Source of the DNA: Triglochin maritima
Taxonomy: Eukaryota > Streptophyta > Magnoliopsida > Alismatales > Juncaginaceae
Direction of reading: 5' to 3'
DNA length: 64,000 nucleotides
Assembly: GCA_963682175.1 (NCBI GenBank)
Contig: OY821782.1
Span: 25,565,741-25,629,740, forward strand
The notes beneath the pieces are model-generated. The model was given only the letters and a program-made list of their open reading frames with translations. It did no database searches and was not told the DNA's origin. The position numbers and the translations under genes were made by a program. Numbering within the stretch: position 1 is the stretch's first letter; each line of letters begins with the position of its first letter. Below, one piece after another: positions 1 to 12,747 of this stretch.

Positions 1-425
1 ATGAATACTTTGGATTCTTTAAAATTTTAGAAAGTCAAGATCTTATATATACAACTGCAATTTCGTGAAATGAAAGTACTACCTACCTGAAACGATTCAG
101 ATTCAAAACACCTCAAAATGATAAATCCCAAACCAAAAAAATCGAACAAAAGTGGGAAATTTAAGCAACAAGTCTATGAGTCATGTTCACTCGGATTGGT
201 AAGAAGAAACCCATAAATTCTTAAGTTTGTTGTGAATTCAATATAGACGATCGTGATAGGAATGATTCTTGGCAGCGTGCGGAGCATCCTGCCATCATCT
301 GTGAAGGCGACTTAAGAAGGCATGATCTTCTTACCTTGCTCGTCAATGATGAATCCCCAAATGATCGTAGATCCCCAACACAAAAGAACTGGAAATCCAA
401 AGCCAATCCCAATCACCAACTCAAC
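1..425. repeat. Duplicated segment, copy A
   Basis: Aligns colinearly with 26333-26735: 'atgaatactttggattctt', 'gtgggaa', 'atgttcactc', 'cttaagaagg', 'atcaccaact' in order. On minus, 440-312 reads VELVIGIGFGFPVLLCWGST then IIWGFIIDEQGK, a hydrophobic helix followed by a short polar tail and a stop. It may be the exon of a small membrane protein that I do not recognise; copy B is degenerate. Confidence 0.6.
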
Positions 426-2131
426 TTTTCTTCCATTTTTAGTTTGCTTTCACCAATCAAGCCACCGCTAATTATATAACCTTATAGATTGATGCAAAGA
501 AGAAAAAAAACAAGGCATAGGCGTGGAGAACAATTCCAGACTACCCTACCGACTTTTTTAATGCAAGTGCATTCATGGTTTCCTGACCAACGATCAGTTA
601 ATATTAAAAGTTGTCTCATTTACGCTTCACAAGATTCTTCAATCAATGTTCTTGCCTGCCCTCGGACTCCGGCACCGCACGAGCCGTCGGGCCTGCCGGC
701 TTTGCCGTGCCGTGGTAGCTGGACTCATGGGTTCGGCACCGCACCGTGGTCTGTTTGTTCATATTCCTCAAAACGAATATGACCCGAATCTAAGGTCTAC
801 CTGCGCCTTTATAGCACTACCTCTCACTTTATATTAAACTATTGTCTATTAGCCTGGTAATTTGTAGATTCGATTTTTTTTGGTTTTCTACCTACCTTTC
901 AAATACTTAATTACAACTTCATGTATTGGTCCAAGCCTCCAAGGAAGCCACATTTATGATTTATATGCTTAAAAAATGACAATTGGGGTTCTGAATTTTT
1001 CCATGAGCCTCCGTGGTGACAGCTATGGATCTACCAACAATTACATCATAATAAATTTTTCTTTTCTGTTTTTCACGGTCAGTTACTTCATCAAAATTAA
1101 TTTTAGCTCTAGTTGGATGGATTAATTGTTTTTACAAACATAGGCTTACGCATGCAAAAGCTTTGTTATCCACGTGTCAAATTTTAATTGGTTGGACCTA
1201 TAGAAATCTCGTAGGTCCAACCTACTCTCTTGTCATCCTGGTGCATGTTTACATAGATATAAGAGCTCCGGGAGCCCTTTTATCGGGCCCCAATCGGACC
1301 ACCCTTAATGGGTGGGTGGATTCCGCTCGAGCGTCCAATCTGAGGGCACGTGGTATTCCAGATTGAGTTTTTTAATGTTTTTTTTGTTTTTTGGGATAAT
1401 TGTTTTTTAATGTTTTTTTGGTTTTTAGGATAATGATTTTTGGGTGGATTGGATAATGATTAAAGATTTTGCAGAGAGATTAGATTGTTTTGAAGTGGCA
1501 GAGAGAGAAGCTGACGTGACAGAGAGAAATAACCGGACACTCGGGAAGTACCCGAACACTGTTAATGATAGTCTAATACATAATCTCGTAAATCTACAAT
1601 TGTTTATTGTAAGTTAATCTGTGGTTCGTAATATGTAGATCATGTACATCTATGCGTTTGTATGGTCAATGCTAAGTTTTATGTCTAGATTTCTACTAAG
1701 ATTGATTTGCCATGATGTTGTATGTTTTAATAACCTTCTTGGAATCTTAATTCACGATAAAATATGAGAGTAATGCCTTTTTACGAGGGAGTTTGCAAGT
1801 TCAATCTTTGTAATGTTGCATTGGAATATTGGATTGATGTTGTTAAGTAGGATGCAATAACGACTTGCATGTCGAACGGTTTGATTATCAATTCTTCCAC
1901 ATCGTCGTTTCATTTTCACGTAATTAGCATTAATAATTATCTTGGACTTAATTTATGCCCGCCTCTATTTTTGCTTTTGATTCACTTTCATTTTCTATTT
2001 GGACATAAGTTGTTTTATTTAATCCGCTCCTAATACCGCCCCTTGACATGCAAATAGTTAATCAACCACTAGACTTTCCCCTTTCATTAAAACAAGGTAG
2101 TTGTACTTGAAGTGTATAATGACGTTTATAA
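426..2131. other. Unassigned, including a GC-rich patch
   Basis: 645-740 is GC-rich (gccctcggactccgg, gtcgggcctgccgg) and resembles hAT subterminal sequence, without a clear end. 1366-1440 is a T-rich near-tandem duplication of about 37 bases. No gene recognised. Confidence 0.4.
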
Positions 2132-2508
2132 GGACATGTTCAGTCATGACATTTATGAAAATGTCAACCTAGTCAAATCAACATCATCTCTATAGTAGCA
2201 TGAACTCTTTCTATCTACTATTCACCTCTGAATCACAATCCACTCATAAATTTCAACCTAGTCACATCAACACTCTCTCACTTTTACTTTATTTATTTCC
2301 CTCACTTTACATTTTGAAGAATTCCAAGTAATTATATCACATAATTTATTATATCATAAATTATTCTAATTAAATGACAATATTCACAAATAATTCAAAA
2401 TAAAGTTTATTAAATATTAAATGTGTGTTGTAATAACTAAACTTCGAAATTAAAATAAAATACAATTAATAAAAATCATTCTCATTCCCGATGTCGTCTG
2501 AAGCGTTG

Positions 2509-2799
2509 TTAGGTGTTCTCAATGAAGTCCTCTTTGCGTTGCAAATGTTTACGACCATCTTGAACGCAATTTCTATTGTTCAAGTACATGTTGATATCAA
2601 CAACGCAGTCGGACGAGAACTGAAATGACTGGTCATCAGAAATTCTACTAGACGAACTCGATTGATCCTGGACGAATTTGGTTGTATCTCCAAAATTAGC
2701 GTATGTATCTCGCTCTTCCTCTACTATCACGTTGTGCATTATTATGCACGCCATCATGACATTGTTTAAATCATAATGTTCACGTGCTTGAATGAACAT
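2509..2799 (-). pseudogene. PIF/Harbinger transposase C-terminal fragment
   Basis: Reads QAREHYDLNNVMMACIIMHN then VIVEEERDTY, the conserved end of plant Harbinger nucleases (ACIIMHNMIVEDE), and a tail with NNRNCVQDGRKHLQRKEDFI matching the R...H..L..DL pattern. The catalytic DDE region upstream is gone. Confidence 0.85.
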
Positions 2800-3117
2800 G
2801 ATGGTCTACTAACAATTGTACAACGTGTTTAAAAATAATTATCTAATGAAATACAACAAAATTTAAGAAAATAAATAATTACTAATTCATACTTCTATAA
2901 ATTTAATAATAAATCAAATATTAAGAAAACTAATTAGCAAAAAATAAATGTTAATTAAAATTCTGTAAGTAATTAACATAAGTAAACTAAATTTAATTAA
3001 AGTAATTAACAATATAAATTCAATTAAATAATTAGCATAATTAACAAAATTATTTCATTAACCAATACTAATTAATATTAAAATAACTTACTCAAAACAA
3101 AAAATTAAAACAACTAT

Positions 3118-3190
3118 CAATGGGTGGAGGTCACGTGGCCTCCACCCATTGCCACGACAAGGCGATGTCTTGCTCCCCCATTGGGGGAGC
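3118..3190. repeat. Two subterminal hairpins of the PIF relic
   Basis: caatgggtggagg and cctccacccattg are perfect 13-base arms around tcacgtgg; 40 bases on, gctcccccattgggggagc is a second palindrome. Confidence 0.85.
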
Positions 3191-3194
3191 AAAA

Positions 3195-3791
3195 TTATTC
3201 GACTGTAAATGAGCGGTTCATGGGAGATTATAGGGCTTACCCATGACCATACCAACCTATTTAAATGGTTTGCGGTTCAGTTAGAATCTTGTTTATTTTT
3301 ACCTCTACCCATGACCCTACCCGTTTAATTTAATTAAACGGTTTTGGGCGGTTAAATGGTTAAAATTTAATGGATACTAAAATCAATATAAGAATTTGTT
3401 AAATGGATAAAAACTTGTCAAACTTGTTAAAAACATCAAACATCCATAAATTTATAATCAAAACCTCCAAAAATCCATAATCTAAACATCCACAAATTAA
3501 TATAAAACAACATCAAACATCCACACAAAATGACAATAATAATACAAAAAATTATATGTATATAGTATATATAACAAAATATTATATATATTTATTATGT
3601 TTCGCGGTTAAAAGGCTAAACGGACGAGCTAACTCATGGAACATTATCCGCTCATTTATTAGACAGTTATGATTTTCACAACCTTTATCCGCCCATTTAT
3701 TAAACGGTTATGATTTTTACAACTCATGACCCTATTTGTCGGTCCGGTTATGACAGTTAAACATTTTTGACCCTACCCATTTACAGCCCTA
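3195..3791. mobile_element. Small hAT-type non-autonomous element
   Basis: Inverted ends built on CTGTAAATGAG / CTGTAAATGGG and an 8-base near-duplication GAGCAAAA (3187-3194) and GAGCAAAT (3792-3799). No ORF. Subterminal 'acccatgaccctac' repeats occur. It sits inside the PIF relic. Confidence 0.7.
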
Positions 3792-3853
3792 GAGCAAATA
3801 AATGTCACCTAGGGGTGACATTTATTCCCCACACCCCATTGAACTTGGCCTAA

Positions 3854-5345
3854 CACTACTGTAGAAAAGGAAATATATGTCAGATATACGGGGTATATAC
3901 GTCGGATATCAGGCTCCCCAGACCCGACGTCTATGTATACGTCGTATATACATAGATGTCGGTCGCTTAACAACCGACGTCTATTAGTTAGGTATAGACG
4001 TCGGTCGTATAGAACATCCGACGTCTATACCTTTTTTGAAACGAATAAACGTCGGCTAATACAAACAATCGATGTCCATTCCTAAACCTAGACAAATATA
4101 AATAAATAGCAATCATCATGCACCAAATTCATCCTGCACTAAAAACACTGCATAGCAAACACATTCAACCTGCACAAGAAAAGCATTCATCCTGCACCAA
4201 ATTCATTCCCAAATACATACACATAATCATTCAACACACTTGACATTCATACACAAACACTTGACATTCTCATTCCAAAAAGGAGGCAATTATAACATAT
4301 CATTGTATGTTTGTAATACAAGTAAACTAGCTAAATAAATTACAAAAAATGTGTTAGTGATGTGAGAACCTCTTAGTTTAATTAACATGTTTCTAATAAA
4401 ATAGTGAGTCCATCGATCGCGAGTATCATCGAGGTCCTGTTGCGAGTAGGGACCAATATTATTTTGGAAGACCTATAAAAATACAAGTTAAAAATATGAA
4501 ATCTAGATAATGAAACTACAATTATACAAGTGAATAACGATCTATTACCTAAGATAGGGATACGTCTTGAATTGCAAATTTGAGGATTTCCTTCATGTAT
4601 CTCATCACGTAGTAACCACATTCCGTATTTCCAGTCTGCTTGCGGTACTACAAACATATAAATATGCTAAATATATGTTCCATTACTTAACTTAATTAAC
4701 AAAAATGGGAGAAAAAAACTTACTCCCATTCCATGCCATGTTAAACTCAGGATTCGGGTAAGAAAATAAATACTAATGACAAGCTAAGATAACGTAATCA
4801 TATATATAAACAAACCACAAGAGGAGGAGGTCGCGGCTGCGGTGATGGTGGTCGCGGAGGAGGAGGAGGTCGCATCTGCGGTGAGGTGGTCATGCAGGAG
4901 AAGGGTGCGGTGACAGTGGTCTTGGAGGAGGAGGGTGCATTACCGGTGGTCGAAGGAGGATGCGGTGGTTGGGGAAGTGGAGGAAGACGACCGGTGTTGC
5001 GGAGGCTAGGGTTTTGGTCGGGTTTTGGCCGGAGTCATCGAAGGGGAGGAAGACGGCTAGGGTTTTCGTCGGGTTTTGGTGGCTAAGAGAAAAGATAAAA
5101 ACTGAAGTGATACGTGGCCTTATTAGACCTATAGACGTTGGTTGTAACTTGCACCCGACGTCTATACGGGATGAGGAATAGACGTCAGGTGTAATAAATA
5201 TCCGACGTCTATAGATCGACGTCTAAGGGGTATAGACGTCGGATTGAATGCATGTTCCAACAACTGAGTTCTAGAGTACACAATAGACGTCGGCTGTACT
5301 AATGACCGACGTCAATACCTATAGACGTCGGCTTGTAATACAACC
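3854..5345 (-). mobile_element. CACTA-0, truncated element
   Basis: Starts CACTACTGTAGAAAAGG at 3854. Subterminal ATAGACGTCGG / CCGACGTCTAT repeats in both orientations occur at 3880-4080 and again at 5130-5345. The right CACTA end is missing. The interior keeps an ULP1 exon and a GC-rich 5' leader segment (4810-5095). TNP2 has been deleted. Confidence 0.75.
4549..4647 (-). pseudogene. ULP1-type cysteine protease, last exon
   Basis: After a tgtag acceptor: YRKQTGNTECGYYVMRYMKE, then ILKFAIQDVSLS and TAG. Gln and Cys of Q...ECGYYVMRYM are the oxyanion and catalytic residues of ULP1 SUMO-protease-like domains, which several plant CACTA and Mutator elements carry. The Asp and His parts are absent. 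Confidence 0.8.
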
Positions 5346-6589
5346 AACTCCCCATGACCTATCTGATTGGAATCAATAGTCTTGTAAGGAGCACATATAT
5401 ATCGAAGAAAACTCCTTGAAAGCTCTATCCGATTTCAACAACTCCGAAGAAGAGAAAAATGGAAAATATTTGACACTTGATAAGGGCATTCAAGAAGTTC
5501 TTAAGAAAGGAAAGATTTCAAGAACGAGGTGTTTTGAAGGCGAAGACACTGCATCCAACCCCTTATAAGTCATCATTATGATCCAGTTGGGCTTCTGTTC
5601 TAAAGGTTTGCCTTTCGAGAACAATGGTGATTAAGAGGGAATGGAGGAAAAGTAGAAGAACAAAAAGAACTTGGTGAGAGAAGTCAAAAGCACTTAAAGC
5701 TACGTGGGTAGAATTAAATTCTTCTTCTTTAATTGGATCAGAAAAAACGAAAGAAATCCGGAATGGATACGCACCATCCCACCCGACTTCCCACGCGGTG
5801 CTGACTTGGAGATCCATGTCGGATGGTGGGCCTGGTATAGCTGGTTTTGAAAACACGTTTTGAACTTGTTTGATTCTCTAGGTTATTGATTTTTTTCTCT
5901 AGGTTGTGGTAGTCTGGGTTCTGTACGTGCTTTGTATGTATTTATTGTTATGGTTTGTACAGAGTTTTTCTCTCTCTAGCTTTTTGCAGTTTGGGTTTTG
6001 CACGTGTTTTGCATGTCTTTATTTTTTCCAATAATTTTTAAGCATGAGAATAAAAAGACCAACTTTCTAGTTTCCACCAAGCCCAAACTTTATCTTAACC
6101 GAAGCATTATCTTTTCGTTTTCTAATTTTCGGAACTAATCATTTGAATTTTTTTTGTTTTTGGGGTTGGGGTTTTGGGAAAGCTGAAAATTGCACTTTTT
6201 GCATGATCATATTTTTCTCCATTTTATTTTCACCTTTTTTTCACGAAATCCACGTTTCATTATTCAACCATGTTCCTTATGGGTTCCATTATTGTTGTTG
6301 GATGCTCCGATTGGAATATTTTTTATGGTTATGAAGAAAAAGTAAATTCATATGGTTTTTACTTCATGGAATTACCTCTCCATGTGTTTGGTATTCCCTT
6401 AGATTCTCAAGTATAAAATATTTTTATCGCTCCATTTTCTCACCACCACCCTTAAAGTGAGGTAAAATCACAATCTTAGAACTCTAGCTCATTTCCACTT
6501 TTCCAACAACGCCCTTCATCCTCTTCGACTACCTTCCCTCTGGCCACCTACAACGACCTCTTTTCCAGCAACTCCGATGACCCATTTTC
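5346..6589. other. Unassigned
   Basis: No known domain. An imperfect direct repeat of about 55 bases is visible (ctctaggttgtggtag... near 5895 and ctctagctttttgcag... near 5972). ORFs here have no recognisable motif. Confidence 0.4.
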
Positions 6590-7028
6590 TGGTCTCCTCC
6601 GGTGACATCCCCTCCGAGCCCGACACGACTAGCCGGATTTGGGTCATGCCCGTTAAGTTTGCTAGTCGAATTTTTTTCCGAAGCTAGAACTTACAAATAT
6701 TGGATTAAAAATATTATCAAATTCAGATTTCAACAAAATAATGAAAGATTTAAGAGGTTAAGAAAGAAAATTAGAAAAGATGAGAAGATTTGATGTGAAG
6801 AAAATGAATGGAATATGGAGTTTTATATTGATTTTTGGAGAGATATTTTAAGTAAATTAAAAATAATAATAATTGGGTTTGCTGGGTCTGGCCGACCCGG
6901 AGTGTGACCCTGATCGTGCTTTGCTTGGGACACGGCACGATAAGAAAACCTTAGGCCTAGCATGACATGCCGACCCGGGGCTTGTCACTATAAGCAGATC
7001 CTAGGCATGGCCCGTTACCCAGGTCTAT
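6590..7028 (-). mobile_element. hAT element end, truncated
   Basis: The right end, reversed, reads TAGACCTGGGTAACGGGCCATG and resembles the end of the hAT relic at 28747 (AGACTTGGGTATCGGGCCGG). The inner 'gaaagatttaagag' region is also shared (6740 and 28546). No transposase sequence remains. Confidence 0.6.
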
Positions 7029-7205
7029 AACAAGTGTTATAAACACAAAACAAATACCAACCCAGTGTAATTTATGTAAATTATTCGTCTAACACTTGAG
7101 CTCAGATCCATTCCGAGATATTTGAAAAACCTTTTTATAAATGATCTAATGTAACATTTTAATTAAGTACATGAACTGCATTGGATATAGTGGCATGGAG
7201 GCTAA

Positions 7206-8373
7206 TGTTCGATCTTAATGATCCCTAAATCTAATTACAAACTAATGCTCTACTAATGGAGTTGGAGCGGAAATAAAACAAACAAGTAGATATTAGCAAA
7301 CCACAAGTAGATCGAAGATTTTTTAGAGGTTCGACACTCAACCATGTCCTAATCTTCTTGCAAGCCTTGCTCGATCACCACGAGTCTCTTTGACGACTTC
7401 ACTAATCAAATCTTTTTTCCAAACCAAGATCAAGTCTCTACAAAGTAAGCTCGTGAACACCCTCGCCGAACTTTGTTTTTCCTCTTACAATCTGAGAGGG
7501 GAGCGTCTCACGAAGCTTGTACAACACCTATGATTCCACAAAGTAGGAGTGAGAATCACTGATCTACACTTTAAACTTGAGCATACTTGAGTATGATACG
7601 AGTTGGGAACACAAGTGGTAAATTTAGGCTTGAGTGTGTGTAGTTGATGTTTGAAGATGGAAAAGTTTTGTTAAACTAAGGTATGAACACCTATTTATAG
7701 AAATACGTCGAATGTTAAGGCAAAATGGTTGGACAATTTCAAGAAAAGTTATTGTCCAATTTTGGATATGATTCGGTCGACCACTAAAGAAGGTCCGATC
7801 AACCCATAGGCGGAAGCTCAAATTGGGTAAAGGCGTGTTCTTGAAGATAGTCGTTGGAGAATAACTACAAGAAAATATCTCGAAAAGGAAATTTGAAAAC
7901 CAAGAAACTAATACACGAAATCGTCACAATGGTCGACCGTTCAACCATGAAGTTGTTGTTTACAAATGGTCAGATGAGAGCTAAGTTCCGGTCGACCAGT
8001 TTGCATAGGCAGGTTGAGTTAAGTTTGGGTGGTTTTTGGGCTATGGTTTGGGTGATCTGCTGAAGTCCCAATAATGTGATAGTTGGTGTGAACCTAGAGT
8101 GAGTGTGGATGGATATCCCAACAAATATGCTCAATTTTACGAAAATTCTTAAAGACTTAAATAAAAATAAAATTACATGTCTTGAAAAACTTGATTAAAA
8201 TGTATTGACTTAAATCACTTTCTACTTGAGTCTTTATCACCTATTAAGATAGAAGTAGGCACAACACATTTATATGTGCAATGTGTGGAATGTGTTTGAC
8301 CCAATTTAATTGTGATTAAGATTAGGTTGATTGAGACATCAAAATAAACATGATTAAGGCCTAAAAGTCAACA
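7206..8373 (-). mobile_element. LTR of a SIRE-like Copia relic (3' LTR)
   Basis: Minus-strand start TGTTGACTTTTAGG at 8373, end near 7206. The purine tract beside it on the inner side (atgaaggagattg, reversed, after a cattttgatgatgacaaac block) is the common 3' signature of SIRE/Maximus elements. Part of this LTR (7840-8065) recurs at 18650-18880 as the damaged 5' LTR. Confidence 0.75.
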
Positions 8374-8997
8374 ATCTCCTTCATTTTGATGATGACAAAC
8401 ATATATCTTAATATTTGAAATTTAAATTGATTTAGCCCATTTCTATATGAACACTATGCATGTATATTATGCTCTCCCTTTAAACGTGCATAGTATGAAT
8501 CAATTTAAGCGCAATTTCAATTTCTCTATTCCTTTTTATATCAATCAGATTTACACATATAAAACATGAGATGCTTCCCCTATCACGAAGGCAAATATTC
8601 ATTTTACTTTCATAATCATCTATTCGACCTAAAAGCGTCCATTTTTCTCCAACGCAAGATCAAATATGCAATGATTGATATGACATGACAAACATGCACT
8701 CAAATTTCTAGATTAGAACCAATTGAGTATGAATAAGAGGATTGAAAATGTTACCCAACTCATGATCCTCAATTTGGCATTTTCAATTCAATATCCCATC
8801 GATAGCAAAACTGGATTTGTGAATTCGATTCGAATATTAACTTGAAGCTTGTGATGAATCTTCTTTTGCTTAAGGCCGATCGCTACCGATCCTCCATTTT
8901 TGTACTTACGGGTGAAGATTTGGTACCCTACCTACCTTAGGTTCTTGAACAATAGTCTTTTGTACCCAAACAATTTTGGTTTGGGAGCCCAAACACT
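8374..8997 (-). mobile_element. SIRE-like Copia interior, 3' part
   Basis: Minus-strand reading near 8985 gives VWAPKPKLFGYKRLLFKN, a degraded form of the IWVPK stretch at the gag-pol boundary of SIRE elements. Protease to RNase H are missing between it and the LTR. CACTA-1 is inserted at 8998. Confidence 0.6.
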
Positions 8998-9137
8998 CAC
9001 TACTAGAAATATGAGCACGACTGACGGATATATATCTGTCGGGGATTTATCCGTCGGTGCAGGTTAGGTAACACCGACAAATAAACCTTTTTGTCGGCCT
9101 TTAGTACCACCGACGGAACTTGACAATAAGAAAAATG

Positions 9138-10504
9138 GTTTGTGCACGCTGCGTCCCGGACGCTGACTGACGTGGTCAGTCCATTCAGCAGCTTAGTCAG
9201 CAAAGATAAATAAAATCACTTATTATTTATTTATTTTGGGTCACATCACAGACACACATAACTATGCGACATTTGGTTTCCACCATACATATCTCAACGA
9301 AACCTTTCATTATCCTCCAAAATGTTTCATTCTCCGTCATTTTCTCCCGGTGGAGGCAACAAGATTGGTAAGAGGGATGTCGAGGGAGACGAACGTGAGA
9401 GTGAGTCTTGAGGGAGGAGGGGACACAAACGACGTTGATTAGGACGTCGCAGTGAAGTTGGTCGGCGAGGAGGGGGAGGAAGTAGTCGAAGTTGGAGCCC
9501 GTCCCGAGACGAGGAGGAGGACAAGGAATGTGGTTATTTGTAACTGATTTGAGTTTTTTGTGTGGTGTTTTGCGGGGAAAGTTTAGTTTTTTGTTGTTGA
9601 TTTGAAGTTTTGTTTTTTTTCTTTGATTGATCGGTTATGGTGACGAATGTTTTTGCTTGTTGGTGTTTTTGTGTTGAAAGTTTGGTTCTTTTTTATTTCG
9701 GTTTGTGGTGTTCTTGTCTAAAGTTGGTTTGTCTCTGATATTTTTTTTTTGGGTTTCTGATTTTTTTCACGGAGTTGGGTTTGATTTCATGTTCTTGTTT
9801 GCTAATTTCATCTTGGGTTATTTAAAAAGACAACCAATATGATAAAAAGAACAAACACATGTGATAAAAAGGAAAAACCATTACTTAAAAAGAACAACAC
9901 ACCACTATAAGAAGGACTGGCCAAACTATTAAAAATGACAAAACAATACTTAAAAAATACAAACCGGTACTTAAAAAGGACAAACCACTACTTAAAAAGG
10001 ACAAACCATTACTAAAAAGGTCAAAACCTCGTCATCGAAAGAACAACCCACCAATATAAGAAGGACCGACCCAATCGTTAAAAAAGGACAAAACCATACT
10101 TAAAAAGTACAAATGGGTAGTTAAAAAGGATAAACACATACTTAAAAAGGACAAACTACAATTTAAAAAAGACACACCATACATTAAAAAGGACAAACTC
10201 TTATGTTAAAAAGGACAAACGTATATGTTTAAAGGGACAAACTTATATGTTTTAAAGGACAAAACATGAATTCTTCATTTTACCTTTGTATCCGAAGGTT
10301 GCATGGAGAAACCAAAAGCTGCATTGGAAAAAGTAAAAGTTGCGTGGGGAAACCAAACGTTACAGTGAGAAAGTAATGTTGCATTGGGAAACTGAAGGTT
10401 GCATGTGGCACAAACATGTTATTAAATGAATTTCTCTGCTGACTGGACTGCTGACTGAACTGACAACGTCAGGCGTGTCTCGGACACCCGCATCTGTGTA
10501 TCAC
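9138..10504. mobile_element. Non-autonomous element with ~80-base inverted repeats (Mutator-like?)
   Basis: 9138-9215 (gcgtcccggacgctgactgacgtggtcag...cagcaaaga) is inverted at 10425-10504 (ctctgctgactgga...gacaacgtcaggcgtgtctcgg). The interior has a GC-rich piece (9300-9530) and an AG-rich repeat region. A clear target duplication was not found. Long inverted repeats with no transposase suggest a Mutator-type derivative; the GC-rich piece could be captured host sequence, but I do not recognise it. Confidence 0.6.
9825..10265 (+). repeat. Degenerate ~20-base tandem array
   Basis: About twenty irregular copies of a unit like acttaaaaaggacaaacca. Spacing varies between 17 and 24 bases. Confidence 0.75.
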
Positions 10505-11339
10505 GACCCAAATAATAACGGCAACGGATAAATTTAGTCGGACCAAAGTTTTCTATTCAAGGTTCCTACACCGACAGATACAAACTGTCGGTGTAGTATT
10601 CACTTAAGACACACGTGGGCTTTGAAAACTTTTCTCGCAAGAACATACACCGACGGAAGCGTACTTTTACACCGATGGATAAACGACGTCGGACTACCTG
10701 TTCTTCGGTACACCGACGGATAGTATATGTCAGAGGTAACTTTGACAATGGACCATTTCTTTGCCCAGGACACCGACGACTCGTATCATTACACCGACGG
10801 ATAGGGGTCGTCGGTGTATTTTTTTTCAAAGCACTGACGGATATGAGCCTTCGGAGATGACTTTCAAAGTCAACCATTTTGAAATGAAAATATCGACAAT
10901 TGCACCGACGATATCCATAATAATATCGGTGGAAATGGTCCGTCGTTGTATGTTTATAACAGGAGTCGAAATCGACTTTCTCTTCACTTTCCCTTTCAGC
11001 CAAAACACACAAACCCCACCTCGAAGTCACCTCCTCCTCCATCGGTCTCCTCCTCCGTCGGTCGTGTCTCCTCCTTCGGATGCCTCCCCCTCCGTCGGTC
11101 GCTCCTACTCCGGTAACGCTCTGAATGTTAACTTCGACCACCACCCCAACCCGACCACGATCACCCCGAACACCTCCAAACCCTAACCCCGACCACCACC
11201 ACCCCGAACAACTCCAAACCCTAACCCCGATCACCCCAACCACCAAACCCTTACCCGCTCAACCACCGCAAACACCAAACTAACCTGACCCCCTCCACTA
11301 CCAAGCTGACCCACAACGAAGAAACCACCTCCATCATAG

Positions 11340-12747
11340 CCCCTAGGCTCGACTACACATTTTTTTATAAATTTCTATTATTTTACATTATGTTTTGATT
11401 TTTACAATTTAAGTTGTGATTTTATTTGATTAACTAGATTGAAGTTGTGATCAATTAGATTATTCGGTGTTTTTGTATGATTAAAGTATGTTTAATTAGA
11501 TTATTTATGTATTTTGTATGATTAAAGTACGTTGAATTAGTGCATTTGTATGAATAATGTTTGATTAATTAGAAGTGTTACCTGATTTTGTATGTGATTA
11601 TTTATGATTAAAGTTTGATCAATTAGAAAAATTATGATGTATGTCAAAAAATTAGTGTTAGACTTTATATGATCAATTAGAAATTTTATATGATTTATTG
11701 TTAGACTGAAATGAATGTCTAATTTTATTTGTTTAGAAATTGTATTTTTGCGACAATTTGTTAGATGTGTATGATTCGAATTAGGTTGTATTTACTTTTG
11801 AATGATTGATATAGATAATTTGTATACTTTAAACTAGATTAGTATAATTATTTTGAAATTTTAGATGATTTAATGTTAGATTAAACTTAATGTGAAGCTT
11901 GATTGGTTAGAATTTGCATTAATAAAACAATGTATTGGATATATATGATGTGTGTGATTTGTATGAATTGATTGTGTATGCCATTGTTGTGAACCACATG
12001 TATTGTTTTCTTGTCAATACAAGATTTTAAAAAAATCAATATCAAAATTATAGGGGAGTTTCTGCTTAAATTCTTATAAAATTCTGGGTTGACGAATTGA
12101 TTTAGGATTCGTAAATTCTAGGTTTAGTTTAGGATTCTGGGTTTACTCCTGATTAGAGCTTGGTTACAATTTAGATTTATGAATCGATATTAGATTTATC
12201 GATTGATAGTGGATTGAGATTCAAGTTTGAATTTAAGATTTGAAATTGAACAACGTATTTGATTAGAATTTAGGATTTGATATTTGATTTTAGTTTTGTT
12301 TGTTGGTTGGATTATACAAAATATATTTGCAAAAAGTGCAAGATTATTCAAGCACTTTTGTTGTGCCCAAAAAAGAGGGTGATGTTTATGTTTTATGAAT
12401 TGAATGTTTGTCGTTCAAATAAATTTTGATGTGTTTCTGGTTCAGTAAATTGATTGGAATTTAAGATTTGAAATTGAACTACGTATTGGATTTTTCCTTA
12501 AGGATTTATTTTCAATTATAGGATTAACTTTCGGATTTGATTTTTGATTACGGATTCTTCATGAATTAAGAATTTCATTTTGTGTTATAATTTGAATTTA
12601 TGAATCAATATTAGATTTAAGGATTGAACTTGGACTTCGGAATCAAGATTGGATTTAAGGATTGATCTTGGATTTTGAATTCATGTTTGGATTTAAGGAT
12701 TGTAATCGATTTGGATAACAATTTTCTTGTCTTGTGTTATTAGAATC
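11340..12747. other. CACTA-1 leader/intron region
   Basis: AT-rich, non-coding. It follows a C-rich leader (10980-11340) with repeated ccaaacccta-like strings. From 12180 to 12710 it carries a degenerate array based on 'ggatttaaggattga'. Confidence 0.5.

Larger units (their letters stand above)
2132..3850 (-). mobile_element. PIF/Harbinger relic
   Basis: Flanked by TAA on both sides (2129-2131, 3851-3853), the usual 3-base duplication of the superfamily. The ends are loosely inverted (ggacatgttcagt left; ggccaagttcaatg right, reversed). It contains the C-terminal transposase fragment at 2509-2799 and a subterminal hairpin block at 3118-3190. A 597-base hAT-type element is inserted in it. Confidence 0.65.

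Noticed and set aside
4886..5181. Gly/Arg-rich ORFs
   Set aside because: They lie in the GC-rich leader of CACTA-0 on the strand opposite to its genes.
10566..11246. 226-codon minus ORF in CACTA-1
   Set aside because: It spans subterminal repeats and the C-rich leader; composition and repeats explain its length and no domain is seen.
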